The notes beneath the pieces are model-generated. The model searched no databases, was not told where the DNA came from, and worked only from the letters and a program-made list of their open reading frames with translations. From Natrinema caseinilyticum (GTDB lineage: Archaea; Halobacteriota; Halobacteria; Halobacteriales; Natrialbaceae), in NCBI RefSeq assembly GCF_024227435.1, contig NZ_CP100445.1:2415369-2479368 (forward strand): 64,000 nt of DNA. Reading direction: 5' to 3'. Below, piece by piece: positions 8,914-18,313 of this stretch (position 1 is its first letter; each line of letters opens with the position of its first letter). The position numbers were made by a program, and so were the translations under genes.

Positions 8914-9760
8914 AGAGTGCCTCCAGTAGATCGATGTCACAGACGATGCCGACCAGCTGCTCGCCCGTGATCATCGGAATCTGTTCGATATCGTTGCTAA
9001 TCATCCGTTGTGCTGCCTCCTGGACGGACGTCCCGGACGATACCGTGACGACGTCGTCGCTCATGAATTCCCGCACCGATCCCGTCGGGATCTCGATGTC
9101 ACGCGTGGGGAGATAGCGGCTCCCGACGGCTTTGATTCCCTCCCACGACCACTCGTCGTCCTGATCGCCGAAGTTGTCGCCCGTCGCCTCTTCACCCTCG
9201 ACGATCCTGGCGACATCGAGAATGTCGACTTCCGTGAGAACGCCGCTCATCTCTCCGTCGTCGTCCAGCGCGACGGCGTAGGGGACGTTCGCGTAGAAGA
9301 GCTCTCGTTCGGCGACTCGTAACGGCGTCCCCTCGTAGGTCGTGTTCACGTCCTGGCTGACGAAGGACTCGACGGTTCCGTCCGTCTCCTGGTCTCCGGC
9401 TGCGATCGCGTGAATCACGTCCGTCACCGTGACGATACCCTCGAATTCGCCGTCGACGACTGGCACACGCCGTGCGCCCGCCTCGACCATCGTCTGTGCG
9501 GCGTCTTCGAGCGGGGTCTCCGAGGTCGTCGTCGGCACGTTCTCTTCCATCAGCATGACGAGCTGGTCTTCGTCCGGCTGTTCGATGAGCGTCTCACGGG
9601 AGATCAGCCCGCGGTACTTCGGACCGTTGTCGGTCGGCTTGACGACCGGCACTGACGAGAACGATTGCTCCTGAAGATACTCGAGGACGTCCGAGCGGGT
9701 GCCCGGCAGGTCGGCGGTCACCACGTCCTCGCGGGGCGTCATCGCGTCGGCTACGTTCAT
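8906..9760 (-). CDS. Four-CBS-domain protein
   Basis: 284-residue cytoplasmic protein made of four CBS motifs in two Bateman pairs: MNVADAMTPREDVVTADLPG, VPTTTSETPLEDAAQTM, VESFVSQDVNTTYEGTPLRVAER, and VREFMSDDVVTVSSGTSVQEAA. Such modules bind adenine nucleotides and sense energy state; no catalytic domain is attached. Start 9760 is preceded by a good Shine-Dalgarno (GAGGTGAT) and a TATA-like TTTATAC about 30 nt upstream. It is first in a two-gene operon with glyS (8-nt overlap), which suggests coordinated expression but not necessarily regulation of the synthetase. Confidence 0.9.
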   Translation of the reverse strand: MNVADAMTPREDVVTADLPGTRSDVLEYLQEQSFSSVPVVKPTDNGPKYRGLISRETLIEQPDEDQLVMLMEENVPTTTSETPLEDAAQTMVEAGARRVPVVDGEFEGIVTVTDVIHAIAAGDQETDGTVESFVSQDVNTTYEGTPLRVAERELFYANVPYAVALDDDGEMSGVLTEVDILDVARIVEGEEATGDNFGDQDDEWSWEGIKAVGSRYLPTRDIEIPTGSVREFMSDDVVTVSSGTSVQEAAQRMISNDIEQIPMITGEQLVGIVCDIDLLEALYE

Positions 9761-9893
9761 ATCACCTCGGTACGGCGAAAATGAGTATAAACCCAGTGTT
9801 TCACGGACAGGCATTCGATCGATCACTGAGTGGTCTCGTCGCTGAACGGTCAGATTCGATGAGCTTATATGTGGATGAGTGTCAGTAACAAAC

Positions 9894-10055
9894 ATGGCGA
9901 CGAAACACGACGCAGTGGCTTCCGATGACACGATCGTCGGATCGATCGATTCGACGGCTGCAAGCGACGAATACGTCATCGCAGACATCTCCGCCGACGG
10001 TGCCTGGCTTTCTATGCAGGCGGACGATGCGCCAACGCTTCCGGCCTGGAGATAA
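9894..10055 (+). CDS. Small conserved haloarchaeal protein (53 aa)
   Basis: Acidic 53-residue protein, MATKHDAVASDDTIVGS..., ending DISADGAWLSMQADDAPTLPAWR. I recognise the VIADISxDGAWLSM...AP.L..WR ending as a small protein repeated across haloarchaeal genomes; its function is unknown. A TATA box (CTTATATG, about 9864-9871) lies about 28 nt before ATG, so the mRNA is probably leaderless. It is divergent from the CBS/glyS operon and shares its 133-bp promoter region. Confidence 0.8.
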   Translation: MATKHDAVASDDTIVGSIDSTAASDEYVIADISADGAWLSMQADDAPTLPAWR

Positions 10056-10072
10056 CTCGGGTCGGTGGTATG

Positions 10073-10774
10073 CTATTCGACGAGTTCGATGGCGACGGCC
10101 GTCGCGGTCGATAGCGGCATTCCGACGGTCGCCACCGGTGTCTTTGTTGCCCAGCGTTCGTACGCGCGTCGCGTCGGAAAGGCGCGGACGGTCGGACAGA
10201 TCGCCTCGTAGGCGTCTTCGAGCGTCGGAGCCGTAGTCGGCGGACGCGACTCATCGACCGCCGTTCCGAACGACACGACTGCGGTCGTCGGCGTCGTGGC
10301 CAGCTCTCCGTCCCCCGTTGTGCGAGCCTCGATCGCTGCTCCCTCCGGGCTGACGGTGTGGATTTCGACCGCCTCCGATGTCAGTTCTGCAAGCGCCACG
10401 GTATCGTAGAAACACCTGAAGTAGTACCGCTCGCCGTCCAGTTCACCCCAGTGGTCCGTCTCGCCGTCGGCGTGGCAGAGGTCCGCGACCTCGAGTGCGC
10501 CGCCGGTTCGCCGCCGAAGTTCGCTGGTCCAGTCCTCGAGCGAGTCGATCGAGGCGTCCCCGAAGAACCGCTCCATCGCCGACCGAACGTCGTCGGGCAG
10601 CGTCGCTTCGGTGACCGATGAATCACCAAGCCAGCGGTCGGCCGAAGAGCTGGCTCTCCCCTCGGGCGCTGCTCCGGTCCCGGAGTCGCCCTCGGTCTGC
10701 GGTTCAGTCTCGGAATTCGTTCCCGTCCGCTGGCTTTCGACCGTTCCACAACAAGTGCAGGTTTCATTCGGCAT
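10073..10774 (-). CDS. MerB-like organomercurial (alkylmercury) lyase family protein
   Basis: 233-residue cytoplasmic protein related to MerB, which cleaves carbon-mercury bonds. The C-terminal half fits MerB: CFYD at 121-124 matches the catalytic Cys-x-x-Asp pair, and the second catalytic Cys is present in AICPTVRAF (Cys193). SPEG (142-145) and VVSFG (166-170) match the strand regions between. The N-terminus has an extra Cys cluster (CTCC, residues 6-9), possibly for metal capture. I chose ATG 10774, directly after a set of inverted repeats that look like an operator; an in-frame upstream ATG at 10969 would place the operator inside the coding region. No merA or merR is in the window, so the true substrate (organomercury or another metal-organic) is not proven. 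Confidence 0.75.
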   Translation of the reverse strand: MPNETCTCCGTVESQRTGTNSETEPQTEGDSGTGAAPEGRASSSADRWLGDSSVTEATLPDDVRSAMERFFGDASIDSLEDWTSELRRRTGGALEVADLCHADGETDHWGELDGERYYFRCFYDTVALAELTSEAVEIHTVSPEGAAIEARTTGDGELATTPTTAVVSFGTAVDESRPPTTAPTLEDAYEAICPTVRAFPTRRAYERWATKTPVATVGMPLSTATAVAIELVE

Positions 10775-10782
10775 GCAACAAT

Positions 10783-10838
10783 ACTTCGTACCTCGAAGCA
10801 CTTGTACTGCGAAGTCCGAAGCATCGGAGTAACTTCGG
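10783..10838. promoter_or_regulatory. Inverted-repeat operator region upstream of the MerB-like gene
   Basis: Several CTTCG/CGAAG half-sites in two nested inverted repeats: ACTTCG (10783-10788) with CGAAGT (10810-10815), and CCGAAG (10816-10821) with CTTCGG (10833-10838). A direct TGCTTCG repeat is also present on the minus strand. The block starts 9 nt before the chosen start codon, as expected for a repressor of the ArsR or similar metal-sensing type. The regulator is not in the window. Confidence 0.5.
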
Positions 10839-11029
10839 TGAACGAAAGGTATGGGAAATCCGACGAACGATCGATTCGAGCGGGCCGCTGAGAGAATCCG
10901 AACGCCGGACCCACTCCCGGACTCGAGGCGAGCGAGTCCGACAGAGGGTTCCTCGTCCGTTTCGGACACTCACGGCCTGTACTCTCGCGATCCCTCACCG
11001 TTTTGTACGCTGCGGCATTCGGTTCGCTC

Positions 11030-11548
11030 ATGGACCGTTCTCGATCGAACGGGGAGACGGGACCGGGCGCGAGCGGCGATCCCCACGTCGACCTCGACGG
11101 TTCCAGGCCGACCGTCGTCTCGTTTCTCGGATCGCTGGTCCCGCCGTCTCTCGCACGACGGGCGATCGCCGTTTCCGTCGCGACCGACCGGGACGTCTAC
11201 GAGCGCGACGAGTCGATCGAGATCGATATCGAGTTCAAAAATCGGCTCCCGATTCCGGTCGAACTCCCGACGCCCCGCCAGCGTCGCTGGGGGTGGTCCG
11301 TCGACGGGCACCTCGAGGCCACCGACGAACGCGTCTACACGCGACACGATCCGTCATCGTTCGAGTTCCGCGGTGGTGAACGAAAACGGGTGTCGGTGAC
11401 GTGGAACGGTCGCATAGAGCAGGTGCGGTCCGACGGCCGACGCGAGTCCGTCCTCCCGGGCCCGGGCGAGTACGAGATTCGGGCGTTCGTCGCGACTCGC
11501 GAGGACGCGACGCAACCCAGCGCTTCGACGACGATCACCCTCGAGTAG
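11030..11548 (+). CDS. Haloarchaeal hypothetical protein, BsuPI-like beta fold
   Basis: 172-residue protein without signal peptide or membrane segment. Residues 47-170 read as an immunoglobulin-like beta sandwich: AVSVATDRDVYERDESIEI, FKNRLPIPVELPTP, RWGWSVDGHL, VSVTWNG and LPGPGEYEIRAFV. This order (strand, fixed-stress FKN, W of a displayed loop, then PGEYE) resembles intracellular proteinase inhibitor BsuPI-type domains. That is fold-level inference; no function is claimed. ATG 11030 was preferred over 11003 because the first nine residues of the longer form look like untranslated sequence. Confidence 0.6.
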   Translation: MDRSRSNGETGPGASGDPHVDLDGSRPTVVSFLGSLVPPSLARRAIAVSVATDRDVYERDESIEIDIEFKNRLPIPVELPTPRQRRWGWSVDGHLEATDERVYTRHDPSSFEFRGGERKRVSVTWNGRIEQVRSDGRRESVLPGPGEYEIRAFVATREDATQPSASTTITLE

Positions 11549-11687
11549 CGCGGGGTGCGGTTCTGCGCCGATCGATCCGGCGGGAGCGACTCGAACCCGC
11601 TCTTCGTCGACGGACGCGGAACGGGCCGGCCGGAATCGAGAGAAAGGTGCGGTTTCGTCCGTGCGTTACGGTCATCGACTCGAGCCC

Positions 11688-11846
11688 TCACCCGGTGAGG
11701 AAGCCGCCCGGCGGAATGCGCGTCGTGGGGCGGCCCGTCTCGTCCGTCGTCCGATCGTCGCCGAACTCGGGGGAGTGTGCGATCGTTCGTCGTGCCTTCG
11801 CGAATCGCTGCGAGCCTGCCGTGACCGTTGTGAATAGTTTACTCAT
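11688..11846 (-). CDS. Possible small leaderless gene (52 aa)
   Basis: Open frame beginning MSKLFTTVTAGSQRFAKARR and ending TGRPTTRIPPGGFLTG, basic at the N-terminus. It lies in an otherwise empty 510-bp region (11549-12060). A TATA-like ATTTATGAG lies 28-32 nt before its ATG, the leaderless spacing, and the frame keeps a charged but non-repetitive composition. I do not recognise the family. The flanks 11549-11687 and 11847-12060 hold no gene that I can support; the latter is AT-rich. Confidence 0.4.
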   Translation of the reverse strand: MSKLFTTVTAGSQRFAKARRTIAHSPEFGDDRTTDETGRPTTRIPPGGFLTG

Positions 11847-12060
11847 ACAAGAGTAAAGAGGTGCGACGTTCTCATAAATGTTTTCGAGATGAAAAATCGT
11901 GTGGGTTCCGAGGTGGCGCCCTCCAATTGACTGGTCACAAAAGCAGTCTTTTAGCGCCTTTCCGAACTGAATTTCACCGATAACGTCGTGTATGGATTCG
12001 GGGCACGACGCGAATCTGGATATATAAAATAGTGTATCGTTCCGTCCCCGTCGCGGCCGG

Positions 12061-13392
12061 TCACCGGTGCAGGTGACACGCCGCGAACCGCTGGCCCGAT
12101 CCGTTCGTCGATTCGATATCGTACGCCGGCCGTTTCCGCGCACAGATACTTTGCTCGGCGAAGGACTCGAGCAACAGGTCCGTCGCCGCGTCCCATCGCA
12201 CCGACTCGTCGTCCCCGTCGCTCGCTTCGCGGTCCGTCGCGAGGTGGTCGATCGCCTCTTCGACGATCGATCCCGCCTCGCCCCGCGGGAGCGCGCTGTC
12301 GAAGAACTCGGCCCGTAGTTCCGCGGCCGACGTCGGCTCGAACGTCCGCCGCTTGACCGAACGCATGAACGCCCGGGTCTGCTCCCACTCCCCGTCGGCC
12401 CAGTCGTACTCGTCGGGTGCGATCAGGCGCGGACACCGCGTCCGAAACCGACACCCGGAGGGCGGATCGGCCGGGCTCGGCACCTCGCCCTGGAGGGCAC
12501 CCCTGGACCCGTTTTCCCGCGGGTCCGGCACGGGGATCGAGTCGAGTAGGGCGCGCGTGTAGGGATGCTGGGGATTCTCGAACAGGTCCTCTTTGTCGGC
12601 GAGTTCGACGATGTGGCCGAGGTACATCACCGCCACGCGGTCGGAGATGTGGCGGATGACCGAGAGGTCGTGGGCGATGAAGAGGTACGTGAGGCCGAAC
12701 TCCTCCTGGAGTTTCTCCATCGTGTTCAGCACCTGGGCCTGAATGGAGACGTCGAGCGCGGAGACGGGTTCGTCGCACACGACGAAGTCCGGATCGACCG
12801 ACAGCGCCCGCGCGAGGTTGATCCGCTGGCGCTGCCCACCGGAGAAGGCGTGGGGGTGCCGGTTGTAGTGGCGCGGATCGAGCCCCACCTTCTCGAGGAG
12901 CTCTTTCGCCCGGGCCTCTCGACCCTCGTCGTCCAGCATGTCGTGGGCCCGCATCGGCTCCTCGATGATCTGGCCGACTTTCATCCGGGGATTCAGCGAC
13001 GACTGGGGGTCCTGGAAGATCATCTGCATGTCCGACCGCGTCTGGCGAAGCTCCTCGCCGCCGAGGTCGGCCAAGTTCTCCCCCTTGAAGTAGATGTCAC
13101 CGTCCGTCGGCTCGAGGAGGCGCAGGATCGTCCGACCGAGCGTGCTCTTGCCGCAACCGGACTCGCCGACGAGTCCGAGGGTCTCGCCGGGGCGAATCTC
13201 GAGGGAGATGTCGTCGACCGCTTTCACGGTACTCCGATCGACGCTGATCGGCGGGAACCGGTCCGAATCGAACTTCAGGCCCCCGAACAGTCCAGAGCCC
13301 TGGGAGAAGTACTTCCTGACGCCCTCGAGTTCGAGCAGCGCCCCCTCCCGGTCGTAGCTGCTCTCCTCGTCCATCCGAATCCCGCTATTCAT
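12061..13392 (-). CDS. dppF: Peptide ABC transporter ATP-binding protein (DppF/OppF type)
   Basis: 443-residue cytoplasmic ATPase. It has Walker [10 protein letters not shown], the ABC signature [15 protein letters not shown], Walker [11 protein letters not shown], and the oligopeptide-specific C-terminal motif [17 protein letters not shown] haloarchaeal extension of about 90 residues follows, ending in FAACHLHR. Start ATG 13392 overlaps the dppD stop (8 nt, ATGAATAG) and has a GGAGGTG Shine-Dalgarno inside dppD. It is the last gene of the operon dppA-B-C-D-F and pairs with dppD to drive uptake. Confidence 0.95.
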   Translation of the reverse strand: MNSGIRMDEESSYDREGALLELEGVRKYFSQGSGLFGGLKFDSDRFPPISVDRSTVKAVDDISLEIRPGETLGLVGESGCGKSTLGRTILRLLEPTDGDIYFKGENLADLGGEELRQTRSDMQMIFQDPQSSLNPRMKVGQIIEEPMRAHDMLDDEGREARAKELLEKVGLDPRHYNRHPHAFSGGQRQRINLARALSVDPDFVVCDEPVSALDVSIQAQVLNTMEKLQEEFGLTYLFIAHDLSVIRHISDRVAVMYLGHIVELADKEDLFENPQHPYTRALLDSIPVPDPRENGSRGALQGEVPSPADPPSGCRFRTRCPRLIAPDEYDWADGEWEQTRAFMRSVKRRTFEPTSAAELRAEFFDSALPRGEAGSIVEEAIDHLATDREASDGDDESVRWDAATDLLLESFAEQSICARKRPAYDIESTNGSGQRFAACHLHR

Positions 13393-14533
13393 GGCCGCCA
13401 CCTCCGCGCTCATCGCCGGCCGGATTCGGCGCGAATTTGGATTCCGGCTCGCCGATCTTCCGAGCACGCTCGAGCGGCGGACTCTCGTCGTAGCTAACGT
13501 CGAACTCGTCGTGTTTCACGCAGGCCGCTCGATGCGGCTTGCCGCCGTCGTCGGTGACGGTCTTCGTGTCGGGGTGGACTTGCTTGCACACGTCCCGTGC
13601 ATCGGGACAGCGTGGGTGGAACCGACAACCCGAGGGGGGATTGATCGCTTCCGGCATTACTCCCTTGATCGCCTCGAGTTCCGTGACGCTTCGATCCGGC
13701 CGGGGCATCGAGTTGAGTAAGGCGTTCGTGTACGGATGCATGGTGTCGTAGAACAACTCGTCGACGGGCGCTTGCTCGATGATCTCCCCGAGGTACATGA
13801 CGTTCACCCGATCGCAGATCTCCGCGACGACGCCCAGGTCGTGTGTAACCCAAATAAAGCTCGTCCCGTACTTCGCCTGGAGTTCGTCGACGAGGTCGAG
13901 GATCTGACCTTCCACCGTCACGTCGAGCGCCGTCGTCGGTTCGTCGGCGATGATGAGGCTGGGTTCGCAGGCCAGTGCCATCGCGATGAGCACGCGCTGG
14001 CGCATTCCCCCGGAGAACTGGTGGGGATACTCTTCGTAGCGCTCTTCCGGATCTGGAATGCCGACCTCCCGGAGCATGTCGATCGCCTCTTCGCGGGCCT
14101 CGTCCTCCGGGATGTCGCGGTTGAGTTCGATGAACTCCCGAAGTTGTCCGCCGACGGTGAAGACGGGGTTGAGCGATTCCATCGGATCCTGGAAGATCAC
14201 CGCGATCTCGTTGCCCCTGATCCGGGTCCGGATTTCTTCGTTCGAGAGCATGTCGTCGCGCTCCCGAAGCTCGCCGTCGGGGCCCTCCTCGAGGCCGACG
14301 AGCGTCTCGCCCTTGTAGGTGATTTCGCCGGCGACGATCTCGCCGGGGCTCTCGACGAGCCGTAGCAGGCTCATCGAGGCGACGCTCTTGCCGGCGCCGC
14401 TCTCCCCGACGAGGCCGACGATCTCGCCCTCGTAGACGTCGAACGAGATGCCATCGACGGCGCGAACGGTGCCTGAATCTGTGAAGAACTGCGTTTTGAG
14501 ATCGCGAACTTCGAGTAGTGGGTCAGCGCTCAT
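13385..14533 (-). CDS. dppD: Peptide ABC transporter ATP-binding protein (DppD/OppD type)
   Basis: 382-residue ATPase beginning [17 protein letters not shown]. It has Walker [10 protein letters not shown], signature [15 protein letters not shown], Walker [12 protein letters not shown], and the peptide/nickel-class C-terminal motif [15 protein letters not shown] with a cysteine that may belong to the iron-sulfur-like cluster seen in some OppD proteins. It sits 2 nt after dppC and overlaps dppF, so the three are translationally coupled. Position and family agree; the transported substrate (di-, oligopeptide or another solute) is not evident from the ATPase. Confidence 0.95.
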   Translation of the reverse strand: MSADPLLEVRDLKTQFFTDSGTVRAVDGISFDVYEGEIVGLVGESGAGKSVASMSLLRLVESPGEIVAGEITYKGETLVGLEEGPDGELRERDDMLSNEEIRTRIRGNEIAVIFQDPMESLNPVFTVGGQLREFIELNRDIPEDEAREEAIDMLREVGIPDPEERYEEYPHQFSGGMRQRVLIAMALACEPSLIIADEPTTALDVTVEGQILDLVDELQAKYGTSFIWVTHDLGVVAEICDRVNVMYLGEIIEQAPVDELFYDTMHPYTNALLNSMPRPDRSVTELEAIKGVMPEAINPPSGCRFHPRCPDARDVCKQVHPDTKTVTDDGGKPHRAACVKHDEFDVSYDESPPLERARKIGEPESKFAPNPAGDERGGGGHE

Positions 14534-14535
14534 GA

Positions 14536-15513
14536 TCAGTTATCAATCCGTGGGTCAAGTGCGTCTTGCAGGCCGTCACCGAACAGGTTGAAACCGATGA
14601 CAGTAATCAGGATCGCGAGGCCTGGCCAGATGCTGAACGTCGGGGCGTTGATCAGGTGGTTGCGCGACCCGGCGAGCATCTGGCCCCACGACGGCGTCGG
14701 TGGCTGTGCGCCGAATCCGAGGAACGACAGCCCAGCGATGGTCAAAATCGAGTAGCCGATCTGTAACGTCGACTGAACCAGCACCGGCGCGAAGCTGTTC
14801 GGGATGACGTGTCTGAGGATGATGTTTCGGTCTTTGACGCCCGCTGCTTTCGCGGCCTCAATGAACTCTTCCTCGCGAATGCTCACGACGCGGGACCTGA
14901 TCAGCCGGTTGAACACGGGGATAGACGCGATTCCGACGCCGACGACCGCGAACCAGATGTTGTTTCCGAGAACGGCCATGATCGCGATCACGAGCACGAG
15001 GAACGGAATCGCGTACATCGTCTCCGTGATTCGCTGGAGCACGTCGTCGACTCGGCCGCCGTAGTACCCGGAGACGGCGCCGATGATCGTCCCACCAACG
15101 AACCCCACGACGGTTGCGAAAAAGCCTGCCGTCATCGCGATCCGCGTACCATAGATGAGACGGGTCAAGATGTCTCGACCGCGGGCGTCGGTTCCGAGCG
15201 GATACTTGAGTTCGCCGCCCATGCCGACCGGCGGGAGCAATCGCAACTCGTTGATGTTGTCCGGATCGCTTACCGGATCGTGGAGGAACGTCTTCGCGAA
15301 CCCGTAGTCGAACACGACGGCATCGACGGTCGTGAAGATCGTTAGGGCGCACATGAAACCGATGATGTACAGGCCGATTCGAGCGGTCGTGTCCTGTTTG
15401 ACCTGCGTCAACGTATACGAGAGTCCGACCTCCGCCTTGACCTCTTCGGTCTCACTTTGGACGGGCCCCTCGTCCGAGGAGGCGTCATCGCGTTGGTGGT
15501 CTGTCACTGCCAT
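14536..15513 (-). CDS. dppC: Peptide ABC transporter permease (DppC type)
   Basis: 325-residue inner-membrane permease with six to seven membrane segments. The binding-protein-dependent transport signature is EFIEAAKAAGVKDRNIILRHVIPN, which contacts the ATPase. The acidic N-terminal tail (about 40 residues, DDASSDEGPVQSETEE) is a haloarchaeal addition. LLPPVGMGGELKYPLGTDARGRDILTR contains the GTDxxGRDxxSR motif characteristic of DppC/OppC. It lies between dppB (28 nt upstream) and dppD (2 nt downstream). Confidence 0.95.
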   Translation of the reverse strand: MAVTDHQRDDASSDEGPVQSETEEVKAEVGLSYTLTQVKQDTTARIGLYIIGFMCALTIFTTVDAVVFDYGFAKTFLHDPVSDPDNINELRLLPPVGMGGELKYPLGTDARGRDILTRLIYGTRIAMTAGFFATVVGFVGGTIIGAVSGYYGGRVDDVLQRITETMYAIPFLVLVIAIMAVLGNNIWFAVVGVGIASIPVFNRLIRSRVVSIREEEFIEAAKAAGVKDRNIILRHVIPNSFAPVLVQSTLQIGYSILTIAGLSFLGFGAQPPTPSWGQMLAGSRNHLINAPTFSIWPGLAILITVIGFNLFGDGLQDALDPRIDN

Positions 15514-15541
15514 TGTTTATCACCTTCGTTGATTCGTTCCG

Positions 15542-16558
15542 TCATTCTTGATCACCGTATTTGACTCGGGGATCGATGTACGCATACGAGATGTCAGTAA
15601 TGATAACGCCGACGAGGTACGTGACACCGAACACGATCGTCGTTCCCATCACGACAGGGTAGTCCCGTTGGTGGATTCCCTGGATAATCAACCGCCCCAT
15701 CCCGTTTATTCCGAAGACGGTCTCGGTCAGCACTGCCCCACCGAGCGCCGTACTCAGACCGAGGCCGATAATCGTAATGACCGGAAGCTGGGCGGGTCTG
15801 AACGCGTGTTTGCGGATGATCGTCCGTTCCGAAACGCCGTAAGCGCGGGCGAGTTTGATGTACTCGTCCTGTAACGTATCGACCATCGTCGATCGTTCGA
15901 TCCGCGTGATCTGTGCCATCTGCAGCGTTCCCAGGGTGATCATCGGCAGGATCAGATGCCTGATCGAGAGAGAGATGATCTCTAGCTGGCTATCAGCCCT
16001 ACGCGTCACCCGGCTTCCGGTTCCCGGTTCGGTCCACGGCATGACGAGATCCCGCGAGGGGAACAGGTCGAGATGAGTGGCGAAGACGATGATCAACATC
16101 AGCCCGATCCAGAACGACGGTGTTGAGACGCCGATCAGCGAGACGATCCGTGCGACGTGATCGGTCGGCTCGTTTCGCCGCTTGGCGGAGATAATCCCCA
16201 GCGGAATGGCGGTGACGATCGCGAACGCGAACGCCGATACGGTTAGCAACAGCGTGATCGGAAGCCGATTCATGATGAGTTTGGTCACCGGCATTCCGGA
16301 ATTGACGTTGATGCTCTCACCGAGGTCTCCTTGCGCAACGCTAGCGAGATAATTCAGGTATCGCTCATGGACCGGCTCGTTCAGCCCATACTTGGCCCGC
16401 ACTTCGGCGATCTGTTCTACGCCCGGCGACGGCCCGAGCATGATGGATACCGGGTCGCCGGGGATAGCGTTGACGAGGAAGAACACGATCGTCAGGATCC
16501 CGATCAGCACCGGTACCGCTTGTACTATTCGCCACGCCGTGTACCGAAGTAAACTCAT
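15542..16558 (-). CDS. dppB: Peptide ABC transporter permease (DppB type)
   Basis: 338-residue permease with six membrane segments. It starts MSLLRYTAWRIVQAVPVLIGI, the usual DppB opening, and has NAIPGDPVSIMLGPSP near residue 30. The coupling loop is DEYIKLARAYGVSERTIIRKHAFRPAQLPV. The end, SYAYIDPRVKYGD, is the standard DppB tail. It follows the binding-protein gene after 117 bp; that gap may hold a processing or attenuation site, since binding-protein transcripts usually exceed those of the permeases, but I see no clear hairpin in it. Confidence 0.95.
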   Translation of the reverse strand: MSLLRYTAWRIVQAVPVLIGILTIVFFLVNAIPGDPVSIMLGPSPGVEQIAEVRAKYGLNEPVHERYLNYLASVAQGDLGESINVNSGMPVTKLIMNRLPITLLLTVSAFAFAIVTAIPLGIISAKRRNEPTDHVARIVSLIGVSTPSFWIGLMLIIVFATHLDLFPSRDLVMPWTEPGTGSRVTRRADSQLEIISLSIRHLILPMITLGTLQMAQITRIERSTMVDTLQDEYIKLARAYGVSERTIIRKHAFRPAQLPVITIIGLGLSTALGGAVLTETVFGINGMGRLIIQGIHQRDYPVVMGTTIVFGVTYLVGVIITDISYAYIDPRVKYGDQE

Positions 16559-16675
16559 GGATACTCACCCTCTCGTGTGATTCTGCACTAATTCTACCAT
16601 CCTACCACATTTGAATTTTCGATATTTGAAGTCGTCTGCCGTCGACAGATCCGTTTCTTTCCCAATCTGCGTCAA

Positions 16676-18262
16676 TTACTCGACGTTGACGTTATTGTAG
16701 CCCGTCGACAGCGGGATTATCGCGGAACTCGGGTGCGACGTGAAGTCGCTGACGTAATTCGCCACGCCGTAGCTGTTGTACGTATTGTAGGCGGGCAGGT
16801 GCACGCGGTCCTCGAGAATCGTATTCGTCGCCTCGATGTACATCTCGCGGCGCGCCTCTTGCTCGGGCTCTTCGCGCGCGTCCATGATCAGCTGGTCGAC
16901 CTCGTCGTTGCTGTAGTACGTTCCGTTCGTGGAGCCCTCGAGTTCCTGCGCAAATAGGTAATAGGTGAACGCTTCGGGGTCGGGCGATCCGGACCACCCG
17001 AGGGTGAACATGTTGTAGTCGTCCTCGCTCCCCGTGGCGTACAGGTCGAGGAAGGTACCCCACTCGAGGCGCTCGAACGTGACGTTGTTGAAGCCGGCTT
17101 CCTTGAGACCGTTGCTCACGGACTGGCCGATCGCTTCGCGCATGTCATCCGGTGGGACGATGATGTTCCATGCGTAATCCTTGTCGACGCCCGCGTCCTC
17201 GAACAGTTGCGTGGCCTGGTCGATATCGCGGTCGTGCGGAATCTCTGCCCACTGGTCAGCGGGGAAGTCCCACGCGTCGACAACCGACTGCGGGAACGGG
17301 CTGTACTGGCGGACTCCGGCGGGTTCGACGAAGCTCTCGACCGCGTCGTCCATCGAGAACACGTAGTCGACGGCCTCGCGCACCTGCGGGTCGGCGGTCG
17401 GTCCTTCGTTACAGTTGAACGCCAGGTAGAAGTACCCGATACCGAGACTCGATGCGATCGACGCGTTGTTCATGTTTTTGACGTCCTCCCAAAGCTGTGG
17501 GGGGACGGTCTCGATGACGTCGCTCTCGCCGGTCTCGAGCCCGGTCACGCGCGTGGACTGTTCCGTGACGAAGTCGAACTCGACACCCGAGATGTTGGGG
17601 GACTGTTCGCCCCAGTAGTCATCCCACCGCTCGAGCAGAACGTATTGGCCGTCCTCCCATTCAACCCACTGGAACGGGCCGCTCCCGACGGGACTGTGTC
17701 CGAAATCCTTTTCATTCCCGTCGCGTTCGGATTTCGGCACGATATTCGCGATGACCACGGTATTGAACGCCGCGTAGGGGTATTTGAGGGTGAACTCGAC
17801 GGTCTTGTCGTCGACCGCCTCGATGCTATCGATCATGTTGACCTCGGCGGCGTTCTCCGTCTCCTCCTTGACCGGCGCTTCGAAGGAGTACTTGACGTCC
17901 TCCGCGGTGACGTCGTCGCCGTTCTGGAAGGTCGCCTCGTCTTTGATCCCGATCGTCCAAGTCAGCCCGTCGTCGCTCACTTCCGGCTCGCCGTCCGCAA
18001 GCACTGGGACGAGGGAGTTGGTCGCATCTTCGTTGTACGTGTACAGACCCTCGTAGATCTGCTCGTTTACCTGCGCGGTCGGAACACCGTTCGCGACGAT
18101 GGGGTCGAACTTATACGCCCACCCCTTCTCCTGCGTGAAGTAGAGTTCGTTGTCGCCATCGTCACTGCTCCCACCGATGCATCCTGCGATCGCCGCCGCC
18201 GAGACGGCAGCACCCGAGCCGAGGAGACCTCGCCGGGTTATCTCTGGCAATTGGTGTGACAT
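16676..18262 (-). CDS. dppA: Extracellular solute-binding lipoprotein (family 5, peptide type)
   Basis: 528-residue cell-surface lipoprotein. The N-terminus is a Tat signal with lipobox: TRRGLLGSGAAVSAAAIAGC, Cys28, followed by a GGSSDDGD linker. The mature part has the SBP_bac_5 hallmarks: YEGLYTYNEDATNSLVPVLA, WTIGIKDEATFQNGDDVTAEDVKYSFE, and VGSGPFQWVEWEDGQYVLLER. It supplies the solute to DppBC. It is the first gene of the operon, with a TATA box about 31 nt before ATG (leaderless) and a perfect hairpin-like operator further upstream. Specificity could be for peptides, nickel or glutathione; I cannot tell. Confidence 0.95.
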   Translation of the reverse strand: MSHQLPEITRRGLLGSGAAVSAAAIAGCIGGSSDDGDNELYFTQEKGWAYKFDPIVANGVPTAQVNEQIYEGLYTYNEDATNSLVPVLADGEPEVSDDGLTWTIGIKDEATFQNGDDVTAEDVKYSFEAPVKEETENAAEVNMIDSIEAVDDKTVEFTLKYPYAAFNTVVIANIVPKSERDGNEKDFGHSPVGSGPFQWVEWEDGQYVLLERWDDYWGEQSPNISGVEFDFVTEQSTRVTGLETGESDVIETVPPQLWEDVKNMNNASIASSLGIGYFYLAFNCNEGPTADPQVREAVDYVFSMDDAVESFVEPAGVRQYSPFPQSVVDAWDFPADQWAEIPHDRDIDQATQLFEDAGVDKDYAWNIIVPPDDMREAIGQSVSNGLKEAGFNNVTFERLEWGTFLDLYATGSEDDYNMFTLGWSGSPDPEAFTYYLFAQELEGSTNGTYYSNDEVDQLIMDAREEPEQEARREMYIEATNTILEDRVHLPAYNTYNSYGVANYVSDFTSHPSSAIIPLSTGYNNVNVE

Positions 18263-18285
18263 ACCGTAACAACTGGATTGAGGAA

Positions 18286-18297
18286 TCTAATATAAGT
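18286..18297 (-). promoter_or_regulatory. TATA box of the dpp operon
   Basis: Minus-strand AACTTATATTAG lies 24-35 nt before the dppA ATG at 18262. It is the only good TATA element near the start and fits a leaderless message. Confidence 0.65.
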
Positions 18298-18313
18298 TTT
18301 GGTATCGTCCCCA

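Noticed and set aside
7522-8970. 482-codon plus-strand frame opposite glyS
   Set aside because: Covers the full glycyl-tRNA synthetase on the other strand; a product of codon bias only.
9988-9988. Start of the CBS protein 76 codons upstream of 9760
   Set aside because: The extra part spans the divergent promoter of the 53-aa gene and has no CBS similarity; 9760 has a Shine-Dalgarno and a TATA box.
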